Under the pieces are notes generated by a model that worked only from the letters and a program-made list of their open reading frames with translations, was not told where the DNA came from and did not search any database. The translations under genes were made by a program, and so were the position numbers. A stretch of 43,194 bases of DNA, taken from NCBI GenBank assembly GCA_028288765.1, contig JAQGHQ010000212.1, positions 1-43,194 of the forward strand, in the 5' to 3' direction. Every line of letters begins with the position of its first letter. Positions within the stretch are counted from its first letter, which is position 1. Of the stretch, positions 17,564 through 26,407 are shown piece after piece. This DNA is from Gemmataceae bacterium (GTDB lineage Bacteria > Planctomycetota > Planctomycetia > Gemmatales > Gemmataceae).

Positions 17564-18316
17564 GTGAACAATTCGTGCCCGAGTTGCGGAGCCATCTATA
17601 ACGTCGCGGCCAAAGACGTGGGCCGGCGCATCAAGTGCAAGAAGTGCGGCACCGCGCTGGTCGTGACCGACGCGGGCCTGGAGGTGGATGACCCGGACGC
17701 CCCGCCGCGCCCGGCCGCGGCCCGGGCCGTGGCGGAGGACTTCGAAGACGAGGATGACGTCGAGGAAACCTCGCGAAAAGGCCGGGATCGGGACCGGCGG
17801 GGCGGCCGGGCGGGTTTCAACCCGGGCGAGATGCTGGCGAAGATCGGCGGGGTATCGACCATCCTGTTCGCGTTGGGGGTCTTCCTGGTCGTGTTCACCG
17901 GATTCCAGGACGCGATCGGGAAGGCCAAGCTCGACCGGCGGCAGGCCGCCATCGACGAGGGTCAGGCCGACATGGACGCCGCCCAGCGGCGGTACGACGA
18001 CAAGAAGGAGAAGAAACCGGAGGACGAGAAGAACATCACGACCCTCCGGGAGAATTGGGAGAAAAGGAAGAAGGAGCTGGAAGAAGACAAGAAGGCGGCC
18101 GAGGTGGCGAACAAGCGGTCGGGGTACATCGACAAGTATTACATGATGTTCGGGTTCCTTCTGGTCGCCTTCGGGTCGCTCGGGTACCTCCTGGCCACCC
18201 ACACCCTCCTCCTGCGGATCGTCGCCGCGATCATCCTGGTGTCCATGATCCTGGCCCTGTTCAAGGCGGCGGTCGGGGCCGGGGCGGGGATCGGCGCGGC
18301 GGTCGGCGTCGGCTGA
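17564..18316 (+). CDS. Zinc-ribbon membrane protein with central coiled coil
   Basis: This 250-residue protein starts at GTG 17564. The N-terminal NNSCPSCGAIYNVAAKDVGR plus KCKKCG is a CxxC...CxxC zinc ribbon of the MJ0042 type, common in planctomycete membrane proteins. An acidic, low-complexity linker follows (~45-85), then a membrane segment ISTILFALGVFLVVF-like (~95-113), a highly charged coiled coil (~120-185, RRYDDKKEKKPEDEK), and two or three more hydrophobic segments (MMFGFLLVAFGSLGYLL; IVAAIILVSMILALF) ending in a Gly/Ala-rich tail. The function is unknown. The frame is open upstream without family features; GTG was chosen because the zinc ribbon normally sits at the N-terminus. Confidence 0.8.
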   Translation: MNNSCPSCGAIYNVAAKDVGRRIKCKKCGTALVVTDAGLEVDDPDAPPRPAAARAVAEDFEDEDDVEETSRKGRDRDRRGGRAGFNPGEMLAKIGGVSTILFALGVFLVVFTGFQDAIGKAKLDRRQAAIDEGQADMDAAQRRYDDKKEKKPEDEKNITTLRENWEKRKKELEEDKKAAEVANKRSGYIDKYYMMFGFLLVAFGSLGYLLATHTLLLRIVAAIILVSMILALFKAAVGAGAGIGAAVGVG

Positions 18317-18340
18317 CTCGGCCGTTGCGGCCCGCCCTCG

Positions 18341-18346
18341 TATAAT
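18341..18346 (+). promoter_or_regulatory. Consensus -10 box of pyrH
   Basis: TATAAT is found 58 bases before the pyrH ATG, in a very GC-rich surrounding. No convincing -35 box is seen at the usual spacing. A terminator-like hairpin lies between this box and the gene. Confidence 0.5.
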
Positions 18347-18366
18347 CCCCCCGTGCCCCGGTCCCG

Positions 18367-18389
18367 CCCCGCCCCGCCGGCGGGGTTTT
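18367..18389 (+). terminator. Terminator-like hairpin in the pyrH leader
   Basis: CCCCGCC (18367-18373) pairs with GGCGGGG (18379-18385) across CCGCC and is followed by TTTT; a second pairing of CCCCG (18372-18376) with CGGGG competes. It lies between the TATAAT box at 18341 and the pyrH ATG at 18405. It may either end transcripts from upstream or attenuate pyrH. Confidence 0.5.
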
Positions 18390-18404
18390 CGTTGTGGTTT
18401 TGCC

Positions 18405-19160
18405 ATGCCCGACTTGAACACCCCCCACCCCGGCCCGACGACCCCGAAGTACACCCGCGTCCTGCTCAAGCTCAGCGGGGATGCGTTCGGGTACGGCGGC
18501 GGGAAGCTCGGGATCAACCTCGACGAGACCCGCGCGATCGCCGACCAGCTCCGGCGGGTGGTCGCCCGGGGGGTGCAGCTGGCGATCGTGGTCGGCGGGG
18601 GGAACCTGCTCCGCGGGGCCCAGTTCACCGCCGGGGGCGAGACGATCAAACCGGCGACCGCCGACTACATGGGAATGCTCGGGACCGTGATGAACGGGCT
18701 GGCCCTGCAGGACACGCTGGAGAGCATGGGGGTCGAGACCCGGCTCCAGAGCGCGGTCCGGATGGAGACGGTGGCCGAGCCGTACATCCGCCGGCGGGCG
18801 ATCCGGCACCTGGAGAAGGGCCGGGTGGTGATCCTGGCCGGCGGGACGGGCAACCCGTTCGTCACCACCGACACCGCCGCCGCCCTCCGCGGGACCGAGC
18901 TGGAGGTCCAGGTGGTGTTCAAGGCGACCCGTGTGGACGGGGTGTACAACGCCGACCCGGAGAAGAATGCCTTCGCCGAGAAGTACGACCGGCTGACCTA
19001 CGACCAGGTGATCCAGCGGCAGCTCCAGGTGATGGACCTCGGCGCGTTCGAGATGTGCCGGCGGGCGAAGCTCCCGATCCTGGTGTTCAACTACAAGCAG
19101 GAAGGGGCGATCGAGAAGGCCATCGCCGGGCAGCCGATCGGGACGATCGTGGCGGGATAA
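18405..19160 (+). CDS. pyrH: UMP kinase
   Basis: This 251-residue enzyme phosphorylates UMP to UDP with ATP in the pyrimidine pathway. It is a bacterial hexameric UMP kinase of the amino-acid-kinase fold: RVLLKLSGDAFG (~18-29) binds phosphate, VVGGGNLLRG (~61-70) is the glycine-rich loop, then DYMGMLGTVMNGLALQD, GGTGNPFVTTDTAAALR and KATRVDGVYNADP, all diagnostic. The N-terminus has a ~15-residue Pro-rich extension before the usual start. pyrH is followed by frr with one DUF4375 gene between them, a variant of the widespread pyrH-frr arrangement. Confidence 0.97.
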   Translation: MPDLNTPHPGPTTPKYTRVLLKLSGDAFGYGGGKLGINLDETRAIADQLRRVVARGVQLAIVVGGGNLLRGAQFTAGGETIKPATADYMGMLGTVMNGLALQDTLESMGVETRLQSAVRMETVAEPYIRRRAIRHLEKGRVVILAGGTGNPFVTTDTAAALRGTELEVQVVFKATRVDGVYNADPEKNAFAEKYDRLTYDQVIQRQLQVMDLGAFEMCRRAKLPILVFNYKQEGAIEKAIAGQPIGTIVAG

Positions 19161-19211
19161 TCGATAGTTGTTAGTCGTCATCATTAGTTAAGCCGCACAA
19201 GGGCGCTCGCC

Positions 19212-19700
19212 ATGAAGGACTGGTACGATGTCGCCGTCGAGTACCACCGCCGGACCCCAGGCGACGGTGGTCTGCCGTTGCTCTCGGCCGAGTGGCAGCG
19301 GGAGTTGGTGGCCCTGATGCTCGTCCAACGCGATGTAAACAACGGGGCCTACCTCCAGTTTCTGGCCAACCACGGCCGGGAAGTCTACGTCTACGCCAGC
19401 CGTGCGCTGCGAGCCATCGGTGCCCATAAGATGGCCGGTATCATCGACCGGTGTCAGGCGCTGGTGGACGAACACTTCCCCACCAAGGGGAGGCCAACCG
19501 GTGAGATACGGCAGTTACTCCCGAACCCGATCCTCGACCGAGAGGGTCGGACGGTCAAGGAGGCCGGGTCGGTGCTGCCCCAGGCGGTGCTCGCGCGGGT
19601 GTATGAGTTATCCCACGAGTACATGGGCTACCCCGAGGATGTCGGCCCGCTGGCCCAGCAGTATTACGGACCGCTCGTCGCAGGCGACAAGACGGCCTAA
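19212..19700 (+). CDS. DUF4375-family protein
   Basis: This 162-residue protein carries the DUF4375 (DMP19-like) signature LMLVQRDVNNGAYLQFLANH followed by YASRALRAIGAHKMAGIIDR, seen widely in bacteria as a small cytoplasmic helical protein of unknown function. It has no signal peptide. The C-terminus is helical and Tyr-rich (LSHEYMGYPEDV). It lies 51 bases after pyrH and 162 bases before frr, interrupting that usual pair; whether this matters is unknown. ATG 19212 is the first sensible start. Confidence 0.8.
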   Translation: MKDWYDVAVEYHRRTPGDGGLPLLSAEWQRELVALMLVQRDVNNGAYLQFLANHGREVYVYASRALRAIGAHKMAGIIDRCQALVDEHFPTKGRPTGEIRQLLPNPILDREGRTVKEAGSVLPQAVLARVYELSHEYMGYPEDVGPLAQQYYGPLVAGDKTA

Positions 19701-19862
19701 CCCGGCCTAACCCGGTTCGCTCCGAAATGCCGGGTTGTGGGCAGCTTTGCCACTCCCCGGCGGGGCCGGTTCCGGGTCCGATCACCTTTCCCGACCCCCT
19801 TTCGGCTGCGACAATGCGATAAACTAAGGACGAGTGACCAGAGACCAGTGACGAGGTTCGCC

Positions 19863-20423
19863 ATGAACAGTACGCAAATCTTGAAGGACTCCGAAGAGCG
19901 GATGGAGAAGGCGCTGGACGTGTTCCGGAACGACCTCAAGGGTCTACGGACCGGGCGGGCATCGCCCGGGATGCTCGACGCGCTGCGGGTCGAGTACTAC
20001 GGGAGCCCGACCCCGATCAAGAACATCGCCAGCGTTACCTGTCCGGACGCCCAGTCGATCGTGATCAAGCCGTACCAGGCGAACGACCTGAAGGAGATCG
20101 AGAAGGCGATCCGGGGGAGTGACCTCGGTCTCGCCCCGAACAACGACGGGAAGGTGATCCGGCTGACCATCCCGGCGATGAGCGGGGACCAGCGGAAGAA
20201 GATCGCCCAGCAGATCAAGAAGCAGGCCGAGGCGGCGAAAGTGTCGTCCCGGAACATCCGGCGGGACGGGAACAAGCACTTCGAAGACGCCGAGAAGGCG
20301 AAGACCATCACCGAGGACGACCGGGACAAGGGCAAGGAGAAGATGCAGGACCTGCTCAAAGCCTACGAGGCCAAGATCGACGACCTGAGCGCGAAAAAGG
20401 AAAAGGAAGTGATGGAACAGTGA
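19863..20423 (+). CDS. frr: Ribosome recycling factor
   Basis: This 186-residue protein splits post-termination ribosomes together with EF-G. It matches the family in length and motifs: LRTGRASPGMLDALRVEYYG (~23-42), PLPIKN-like PTPIKNIASVTCPDAQSIVI, AIRGSDLGLAPNNDGKVIRL and SSRNIRRDGN. ATG 19863 places the first helix (ILKDSEERMEKALDVF) at the N-terminus as expected; a GAGG lies eight bases upstream. A hairpin with a T run follows the gene. Confidence 0.96.
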   Translation: MNSTQILKDSEERMEKALDVFRNDLKGLRTGRASPGMLDALRVEYYGSPTPIKNIASVTCPDAQSIVIKPYQANDLKEIEKAIRGSDLGLAPNNDGKVIRLTIPAMSGDQRKKIAQQIKKQAEAAKVSSRNIRRDGNKHFEDAEKAKTITEDDRDKGKEKMQDLLKAYEAKIDDLSAKKEKEVMEQ

Positions 20424-20749
20424 CGGAAGAAATGCGGACCGCGGAATTCCGATGGGCGTAGCCGGTCGGGCGCGACCGGTTTTGAAGGGCACTGTTTTTC
20501 GCCCGGTTGCCCGGCCTGATGGATCCTGTCTCCAACCCGTGACCTGCCTCCTCCCTCGGTTCGCCGCCACGGGGCGACCACCCCGCGCTGGCGGCGAAAT
20601 CGCACCGGGTTCCCCAAAGTCTGTCAACCTGCCTCTGTCGCCGCCAGCCCGCCAGGCGCCCCGGTCCCCATTTTCTCCACCACCCGACGGGGTCGGGCGG
20701 TAGACTCAGGTGACAAGAATCGATCGACTATTCCCACGGAGGCGGGGTA
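20424..20749. other. 326-base gap after frr
   Basis: It holds the frr terminator (20462-20483) and, near 20701-20706, a TAGACT that could be the -10 box of the DUF1549/DUF1553 gene. I see no coding frame or RNA gene in the rest. Confidence 0.4.
20462..20483 (+). terminator. Rho-independent terminator of frr
   Basis: CCGGTCG (20462-20468) pairs with CGACCGG (20473-20479) over a GGCG loop and is followed by TTTT. It begins 39 bases after the frr stop codon. Confidence 0.65.
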
Positions 20750-23700
20750 GTGGTGACACGTTGTCTCCCCTGGATCGCGTCTATCGCGCTGGCCGCCGGC
20801 TCGTGCGCTGCCGCTCGGGCCGATACGGCGGCCGACGAGGCCTTCTTCGAGGCGAAGGTCCGGCCCGTGCTCGTGGAACACTGTTACTCCTGTCACGGGC
20901 CGACCAAGCAGAAGGGTGGGCTTCGGCTCGACACCCCCGACGGCGTCCGGGCGGGCGGGGATTCCGGCCCGACCGTCGTGCCCGGAAAACCCGCCGACAG
21001 CAAGCTCGTCCGCGCCGTGCGGTACACCGACGCCGACCTGAAGATGCCGCCGGACAAGCAGCTCAAACCGGAGCAGGTCGCTGCGCTGGAGAAGTGGGTC
21101 GAGCTCGGCGCCGCGGACCCGCGAAAGACCGGACCCGGAACGGGAGGAGACACCTCCGAATGGGCGGCCGTCCTTCGCGAGCGGAAGGCGTGGTGGAGCC
21201 TCCAGCCGGTCCGCAGCCAAGCACCCCCGCGAGTGCCGGGCCTCGACCTGGCCGCGAATCCGGTCGACGGGTTCATTCTCGCCAAGCTCAACGCCGCCGG
21301 CCTTACCCACGCCCCGCCCGCCGATCGCACTACTCTCGCGCGCCGGCTCAGCTTCGTCCTGCTCGGCCTGCCTCCCACTCCCGACCAACTCGCCACGTTC
21401 GAGACCGATCCCTCACCGCGGGCGGTCGAGACGTTTGCCAAATCTCTCCTCGCGTCCCCGCACTTCGGCGAGCGCTGGGCTCGACACTGGATGGACGTGG
21501 TCCGCTATGCGGACACATACGGCTACGAGTGGGACATCCCGGCCAAGGGGGCGTGGCGGTACCGCGACTACCTGATCCGGACGTTCAACGCCGACGTGCC
21601 GTACGACCAATTCGTCCGCGAGCAGGTCGCCGGCGACCTCCTGGCGCGCCCGCGGGTGAATGCCGCGGAGGGTATCAACGAATCGCTGATCGGGCCGATG
21701 TTCTTCCAGATGGGCGAGAAGCGGCACGGCGACAGCGCGATGTTCAACGGCATCCACCAGGAGATGCTGCACGACAAGATCGACGCATTCTCGAAGGCGT
21801 TCCAGGCCCTCACCGTGGGCTGTGCCCGGTGCCACGACCACAAGCTCGACGCCGTCTCGCAGCGGGACTACTACGCCCTCGGCGGTATCCTCATGAGCGG
21901 CCGGTGGGTGACCAACACCGTCGACACCCTCGACCGGAACCACGAGACGATCGCCCGGCTACGGGAGCTGAAGCGACACCTCCGCCGGGAGGTCGGTCAG
22001 TGGTGGCTGACGGCGGGAGTAGTGGAGGGGTGGAAGACGTTGCCGGGCGTGCAGCCCGACATGACGTTGCCGGTCGAACACCCGCTCCATGCCTGGCAGG
22101 CGATCACCCGGGCTGGTCGAGACAAGAAGCCGATAACCACGAAGTGGAATGAACTGTCTGCGGCGTATTCGAAGCTGACGACAGATCGAGCGGGGTCAAA
22201 CGTCGGCAACTTCCCTGTGATCGCCGACTTCGCCAAGGGAGTTCCTCCGGGCTGGTCGGTGGACGGGGTCGGCCTGCGGGACGGGCCGGTCCGCCCGGGC
22301 GACTTCACCGTGGCGCTGACCGGCAGTCGACTCGTCGGCCGGGTATTGCCCGCCGGACTGTTCACCGACGCGATCTCGCCGCGACTCAATGGCGTCGTTC
22401 GCACCCCATTCCTGCGCCAGTTCGACCGGCCGTTCCTGGGGGTGCAGGTCGCCGGCGGCGACTTCAGCGCGGAGCGGGTCGTGATCGACAACGCGTTCCT
22501 CGCCGAGCGACAAACGTACCTCACGGGCACCGACCCGGCCTGGCGGACCACGTCCACGTTCCGGGAGATGAAGGACCGCCGCGTCTATATCGAGTACGCC
22601 ACCAAGACGAGCAATCCGAACTTTCCGCCCCGCGTCGGGCTCGGTGGGGCGTGTTCCGAGGAGCAAGCCGCCGACCCCCGGAGCTGGTTCGGGATCACCC
22701 GCGTCGTCGCTCAGAATGTCCCCGGGACGCCGGCCGACGAGCTGGTCCGGTTTCGCGCCCTGTTCGCGGGCGACGCGCCGAAGACTCTCGACGAGGCCGC
22801 GGCCCGGTACGCCGCGTGGTTCCGTGCCGCCCTCAAGGCGTGGGCCGACGACACTGCCGACGACGAGCAGGTGAAGCTGCTGAACTGGCTGCTCCAACAG
22901 AACCTACTCCCGAACGGTGAGGGAACGGCCCCGCCGAAGCCGGTATACGATCTGGTCGCCGCCTACCGCGAGACCGAGAAGCAGCTCCTCGACCCGCAAA
23001 CGGTGAACGGGCTTGCGGATCTTGATCCGGCCGAGGACTACCGGCTGAACGCCCGCGGCGACTTCGATCGCCCGACCAGGCTGGTCCCGCGCGGCTATCT
23101 CGAGGTGTTCGCCCGGCCGGCCGTAACAGGCCAGGCCACCGGCCGGCGGGAGCTCGCGGAGTTCGTCGCGAGCGCGGAGAACCCGCTCACCGCCCGGGTG
23201 TACGTGAACCGGATCTGGCACTGGGTCTTCGGGACCGGGCTGGTGGCCACTCCGGACGACTTCGGCAAACTCGGCGAGGCGCCGTCGCACCCGGAGCTGC
23301 TCGACTATCTCACGTCTTGGTTCGTCCAGAATGGGTGGTCGACCAAGAAGCTGATCTGGCTGCTGGTCACATCCCGGACGTTCTGCCAGTCCGGCCAGGC
23401 GTCCGGAGAGGCTTTGAGAGTCGATCCGCGGAACCGGTTGCTGCACCACTACCCCCTCCGCCGGCTCGAAGCGGAGCCGATTCGCGATTCGATCCTGGCC
23501 GCGTCCGGCCGGCTCGACCCCCGTCCCTACGGCCCGCCCGTAAACCCCTACCGCACTCACGAGGACAAGGAGAAGCGGCTGTTTTCCGGGCCGCTCGACG
23601 GGGCCGGGCGGCGGTCGATTTACACGAAGGTGACGATCATGGAGCCGCCGAAGTTCCTGGCGGCGTTCAACCAGCCGCCGCCGAAGATCCCGACCGGCAA

Positions 23701-24016
23701 GCGGGACGTGACCAACGTGCCGGCCCAGGCGCTCGCCCTGCTCAACGACCCGTTTGTGACCGGGCAAGCGGACTTCTGGGGCCGGGCATTGGCGAACGCA
23801 TCGCACCGGTCGATCGAGAATCGTCTCCGCGAGATGTTCCGCCGGGCGTTCGGCCGGTTCCCCACCGATGTTGAGGTCCAGCGGTGGGCGACGTTGGTCG
23901 CCGATCTGGCCGAATCGCACGCCGTTCCCACGGCCAAAGTGCTGGCATCCCCGGCCGTGTGGAAGGACGTCGCGCACGCCCTGTTCAACACGAAAGAGTT
24001 CATCTACATCCGCTGA
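20750..24016 (+). CDS. Planctomycete cytochrome C / DUF1549 / DUF1553 secreted protein
   Basis: This is a 1088-residue protein. A signal peptide (CLPWIASIALAAGSCAAARA, cleaved near residue 25) is followed by a planctomycete cytochrome domain with haem motif C45-Y-S-C48-H49 and the KMPP ligand region. DUF1549 comes next (PVDGFILAKLNAAGLTHAPP; HWMDVVRYADTYGYEWD). A large middle region follows, then DUF1553 at the C-terminus (NPLTARVYVNRIWHWVFGTG; PPKFLAAFNQPPP; ALALLNDPFV). This set is nearly diagnostic of Planctomycetes and sits next to a DUF1501 gene, as usual. Its biochemical role is unproven; a periplasmic redox or polysaccharide-related function is commonly suspected. GTG 20750 follows GGAGG at 20738-20742 with seven bases between. 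Confidence 0.93.
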   Translation: MVTRCLPWIASIALAAGSCAAARADTAADEAFFEAKVRPVLVEHCYSCHGPTKQKGGLRLDTPDGVRAGGDSGPTVVPGKPADSKLVRAVRYTDADLKMPPDKQLKPEQVAALEKWVELGAADPRKTGPGTGGDTSEWAAVLRERKAWWSLQPVRSQAPPRVPGLDLAANPVDGFILAKLNAAGLTHAPPADRTTLARRLSFVLLGLPPTPDQLATFETDPSPRAVETFAKSLLASPHFGERWARHWMDVVRYADTYGYEWDIPAKGAWRYRDYLIRTFNADVPYDQFVREQVAGDLLARPRVNAAEGINESLIGPMFFQMGEKRHGDSAMFNGIHQEMLHDKIDAFSKAFQALTVGCARCHDHKLDAVSQRDYYALGGILMSGRWVTNTVDTLDRNHETIARLRELKRHLRREVGQWWLTAGVVEGWKTLPGVQPDMTLPVEHPLHAWQAITRAGRDKKPITTKWNELSAAYSKLTTDRAGSNVGNFPVIADFAKGVPPGWSVDGVGLRDGPVRPGDFTVALTGSRLVGRVLPAGLFTDAISPRLNGVVRTPFLRQFDRPFLGVQVAGGDFSAERVVIDNAFLAERQTYLTGTDPAWRTTSTFREMKDRRVYIEYATKTSNPNFPPRVGLGGACSEEQAADPRSWFGITRVVAQNVPGTPADELVRFRALFAGDAPKTLDEAAARYAAWFRAALKAWADDTADDEQVKLLNWLLQQNLLPNGEGTAPPKPVYDLVAAYRETEKQLLDPQTVNGLADLDPAEDYRLNARGDFDRPTRLVPRGYLEVFARPAVTGQATGRRELAEFVASAENPLTARVYVNRIWHWVFGTGLVATPDDFGKLGEAPSHPELLDYLTSWFVQNGWSTKKLIWLLVTSRTFCQSGQASGEALRVDPRNRLLHHYPLRRLEAEPIRDSILAASGRLDPRPYGPPVNPYRTHEDKEKRLFSGPLDGAGRRSIYTKVTIMEPPKFLAAFNQPPPKIPTGKRDVTNVPAQALALLNDPFVTGQADFWGRALANASHRSIENRLREMFRRAFGRFPTDVEVQRWATLVADLAESHAVPTAKVLASPAVWKDVAHALFNTKEFIYIR

Positions 24017-24019
24017 TTT

Positions 24020-24139
24020 GAGCGCGGAGCACGGAATGCGGAACGCGGAGTGAAAGGCACCCGCCCGATAGCCCCGACCGGTGAGGTAGACATGCTTTCG
24101 GCTTTTCGTTCCGCGTTCCGCACTCCGCATTCCGCGCTC
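24020..24139. repeat. Imperfect inverted repeat overlapping the DUF1501 start
   Basis: Bases 24020-24057 (GAGCGCGGAGCACGGAATGC...) match the reverse complement of ~24102-24139 without gaps, with about seven differences over 38 bases. The right arm is read as protein in the DUF1501 gene (LSAFRSAFRTPHSA). The unit GCGGAATGCGGAACGCGGA resembles the palindrome at 8497-8540. Confidence 0.65.
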
Positions 24140-25531
24140 GTCTCCCGTCGTGACTGGCTCCGTCGGTCGTCCGCCGGGTTCGGGATGCTCGCCCTGCGCG
24201 GGCTGCTGGGCGACCCGGCCTTCGGGGCGGAAGTGGCTCCGGCACCCCGGCCGGCGAAGGCGCGGGGCGTGATCTTCTGTTTCATGGACGGCGGCCCGAG
24301 CCACGTCGACACGTTCGACCCGAAACCGGCTCTCGCCACCCACTCGGGCAAGCCGATCGGGCAGTCGGCGGTGTCGAAGCGGTCGCAGAGTGATGCGACC
24401 CGGGTGTGGATGCCGTCCCCGTGGGCGTTCGAGAAGCGCGGGCGGAGTGGGCTCCCGGTAAGCACCCTCCTGCCGCACATCGCGGGCGTGGCGGACGAGC
24501 TCTGCGTGGTCCGCTCGATGGTCGGCGAGCAGCCGCTGCACGGCCAGCAGAACCTGCTCTTGCACACCGGTCGGGTGACGGGCGGGGCACCGAGCTTCGG
24601 GTCGTGGGTGACCTACGGACTGGGTTCGGGGTCGAAGAACCTGCCCGGGTACGTGCTGCTCAACAACGACTGGGTCCCGAACGGCGGGCTGGAGAACTTC
24701 GCGGCGGCCTACCTCCCCGCCGACACCCAGGCGACCGTCCTCCGGGCGAAGGGGACGCCGCTCGACAATATCGCCCCGTCCGACCGGGCCGCCGTCCAGC
24801 GGCGGAAGCTCGACCTCCTCCGCGACCAGGACGCCGCGTTCGCGGCCGGCGGTGCGGGGGCGGATGTCGTCGAGGGCGCGATCAGGAATTACGAGGCCGC
24901 GTTCCGCATGCAGACGGCGATCCCGGACGTGGCCGACGTGAGCCGGGAAACGGCCGAGACCCAGGCACTTTACGGGCTCGATTCGAAGAACGATTACCAG
25001 AAGCACTACGGGCTCCAGTGCCTCCGGGCCCGGCGCCTGGTCGAGTCCGGGGTGCGGTTCGTGGAGATCACCTGCCCGCTCACGCACCCGAACAACTCGC
25101 CGTGGGACCAACACGGGCAGCTGAAGAAATACCACGAGGAGAACGCGCTAATCACCGACCGGGCGGTCGCCGCCCTGATCACCGACCTCAAGCGCCGCGG
25201 GCTACTCGACTCGACAGTGGTGCTGTGGGCCGGGGAGATGGGCCGCACGCCGCACACCCCGCGGATCTCCCCCGAGGCCGGCCGGGATCACCACGTCAAC
25301 GGGTACTCGCTGGTCCTGGCGGGCGGCGGATTCAAGGGCGGGACGACTTACGGTGCGACGGACGAATTCGGGAACGCGGTGGTCGAGAACCAGCTCGCCG
25401 TCCACGACGTCCACGCCACGATCCTGCACCAACTCGGGTTCGACCATACCAAGCTGACGTTCCGGTTCGGCGGCCGGGACCACCGGCTCACCGACGTCCA
25501 CGGCCGGGTGGTTCGGGAATTGCTCGGTTGA
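24092..25531 (+). CDS. DUF1501 family secreted protein
   Basis: This is a 479-residue protein of the DUF1501 family (alkaline-phosphatase-like fold). A twin-arginine signal SRRDWLRRSSAGFGMLALRG starts at residue 18, so export by Tat is expected, which fits a cofactor-binding or prefolded protein. Conserved family blocks are GVIFCFMDGGPSHVDTFDPK, FVEITCPLTHPNNSPWDQHG, VLWAGEMGRTPHTP and HHVNGYSLVLAGGGFKGG. The gene follows the DUF1549/1553 gene by 75 bases, the standard planctomycete pair. ATG 24092 follows GAGGT; GTG 24050 is an alternative. Residues ~4-15 come from a repeat element, so the N-terminus looks as if a palindrome replaced the original start region. Confidence 0.92.
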   Translation: MLSAFRSAFRTPHSALVSRRDWLRRSSAGFGMLALRGLLGDPAFGAEVAPAPRPAKARGVIFCFMDGGPSHVDTFDPKPALATHSGKPIGQSAVSKRSQSDATRVWMPSPWAFEKRGRSGLPVSTLLPHIAGVADELCVVRSMVGEQPLHGQQNLLLHTGRVTGGAPSFGSWVTYGLGSGSKNLPGYVLLNNDWVPNGGLENFAAAYLPADTQATVLRAKGTPLDNIAPSDRAAVQRRKLDLLRDQDAAFAAGGAGADVVEGAIRNYEAAFRMQTAIPDVADVSRETAETQALYGLDSKNDYQKHYGLQCLRARRLVESGVRFVEITCPLTHPNNSPWDQHGQLKKYHEENALITDRAVAALITDLKRRGLLDSTVVLWAGEMGRTPHTPRISPEAGRDHHVNGYSLVLAGGGFKGGTTYGATDEFGNAVVENQLAVHDVHATILHQLGFDHTKLTFRFGGRDHRLTDVHGRVVRELLG

Positions 25532-25572
25532 TCGAGACTCATGACCGCTCAATTCTTCCAGAGGGTCGCGTT

Positions 25573-26337
25573 ATGATTCCGCGCCTCACCCGTCGGCGGT
25601 TCCTGTACTTCACGGGGTCGGTCGCGGCTCTCGGTGGGGCGGGGGCCGGCCTGTGGAAAGGAATCCGCCGGATCCGCGACGCCGCGGGGCGTTCAACCAG
25701 TCAGTGAAACCTCAAACAGCTCGGGTTGGCGGTCGCCAACTACGCGGACACGAAGGGGCACTATCCGCCGGCCTTCGTCCCCGGCCCGGACGGGCGGCCG
25801 TGGCACAGCTGGCGGATTCTCATCCTGCCGTACATCGAACAAGACCCGCTCTTCAAGCGGTACAACTTCTCCGAGCCCTGGGACGGGCCGAACAACAGCC
25901 AACTGGCCGGCGAGATGCCGCGATTGTTCGGCTTCCCGGGCAGCCCCGGCGAAGGCAGGCATGTCGCGAATTACCTGGCCGTGGTGGGGACCGAAACGAT
26001 GTGGCCGGGCGGAACGCCGTTCCGGGGCCTGCCGAAGGACGGTCCGTCATCCACTATCCTGCTCGTCGAGAACGACGGGCTCGACATTCCCTGGATGGAG
26101 CCCCGTGATCTGGTCTTTTCGGGGATGGACTTCGAACTGCAAAGCCCGGGCGGGGTCAGCAGCCGGTACAAGACCCCGGGCGTCGTGATGGCAGACTATT
26201 CGATCCGCACGCTTCACCCGTCACTCAGTCCGGCCGCACTCCGGGCGATGCTCACCGCGGCCGGTGGCGAGAAATTGGGGGAGACGGGCGACGGGTCGCA
26301 GGTCATCAAGGACGGTCGCGATCGGGAGTCGAGGTAA
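25573..26337 (+). pseudogene. DUF1559-type gene interrupted by an in-frame TGA
   Basis: From ATG 25573 the frame encodes MIPRLTRRRFLYFTGSVAAL and a short hydrophobic segment, then ends at TGA 25705-25707 after 44 residues. Directly after the TGA, in the same frame and with no further stop until 26335-26337, comes NLKQLGLAVANYADTKGHYP, then WHSWRILILPYIEQDPLFKR, the hallmark of DUF1559 planctomycete proteins. The stop replaces a residue just before the NLKQ motif. The long intact downstream frame suggests a recent nonsense mutation, a sequencing error or readthrough. The N-terminus is unusual: a Tat-like RRRF start instead of the pilin-like GFTLIELLVVIAI usually found in DUF1559 proteins. Confidence 0.75.
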
Positions 26338-26407
26338 GGAGTGAGGTGAAATACCGGGACGGAGGAGATGAAACCGGCTTTCTGTCGGGAGTTGTGTTCG
26401 CCGGTCC

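Noticed and set aside
22904..25135. 743-codon minus-strand frame opposite the DUF1549/1553 and DUF1501 genes
   Set aside because: Shadow frame; it crosses the intergenic repeat and has no motif.
25705..25707. TGA in the DUF1559 gene read as selenocysteine
   Set aside because: The family has no cysteine needed at this exact place and I see no convincing SECIS-like hairpin right after the codon; a mutation or sequencing error is simpler.
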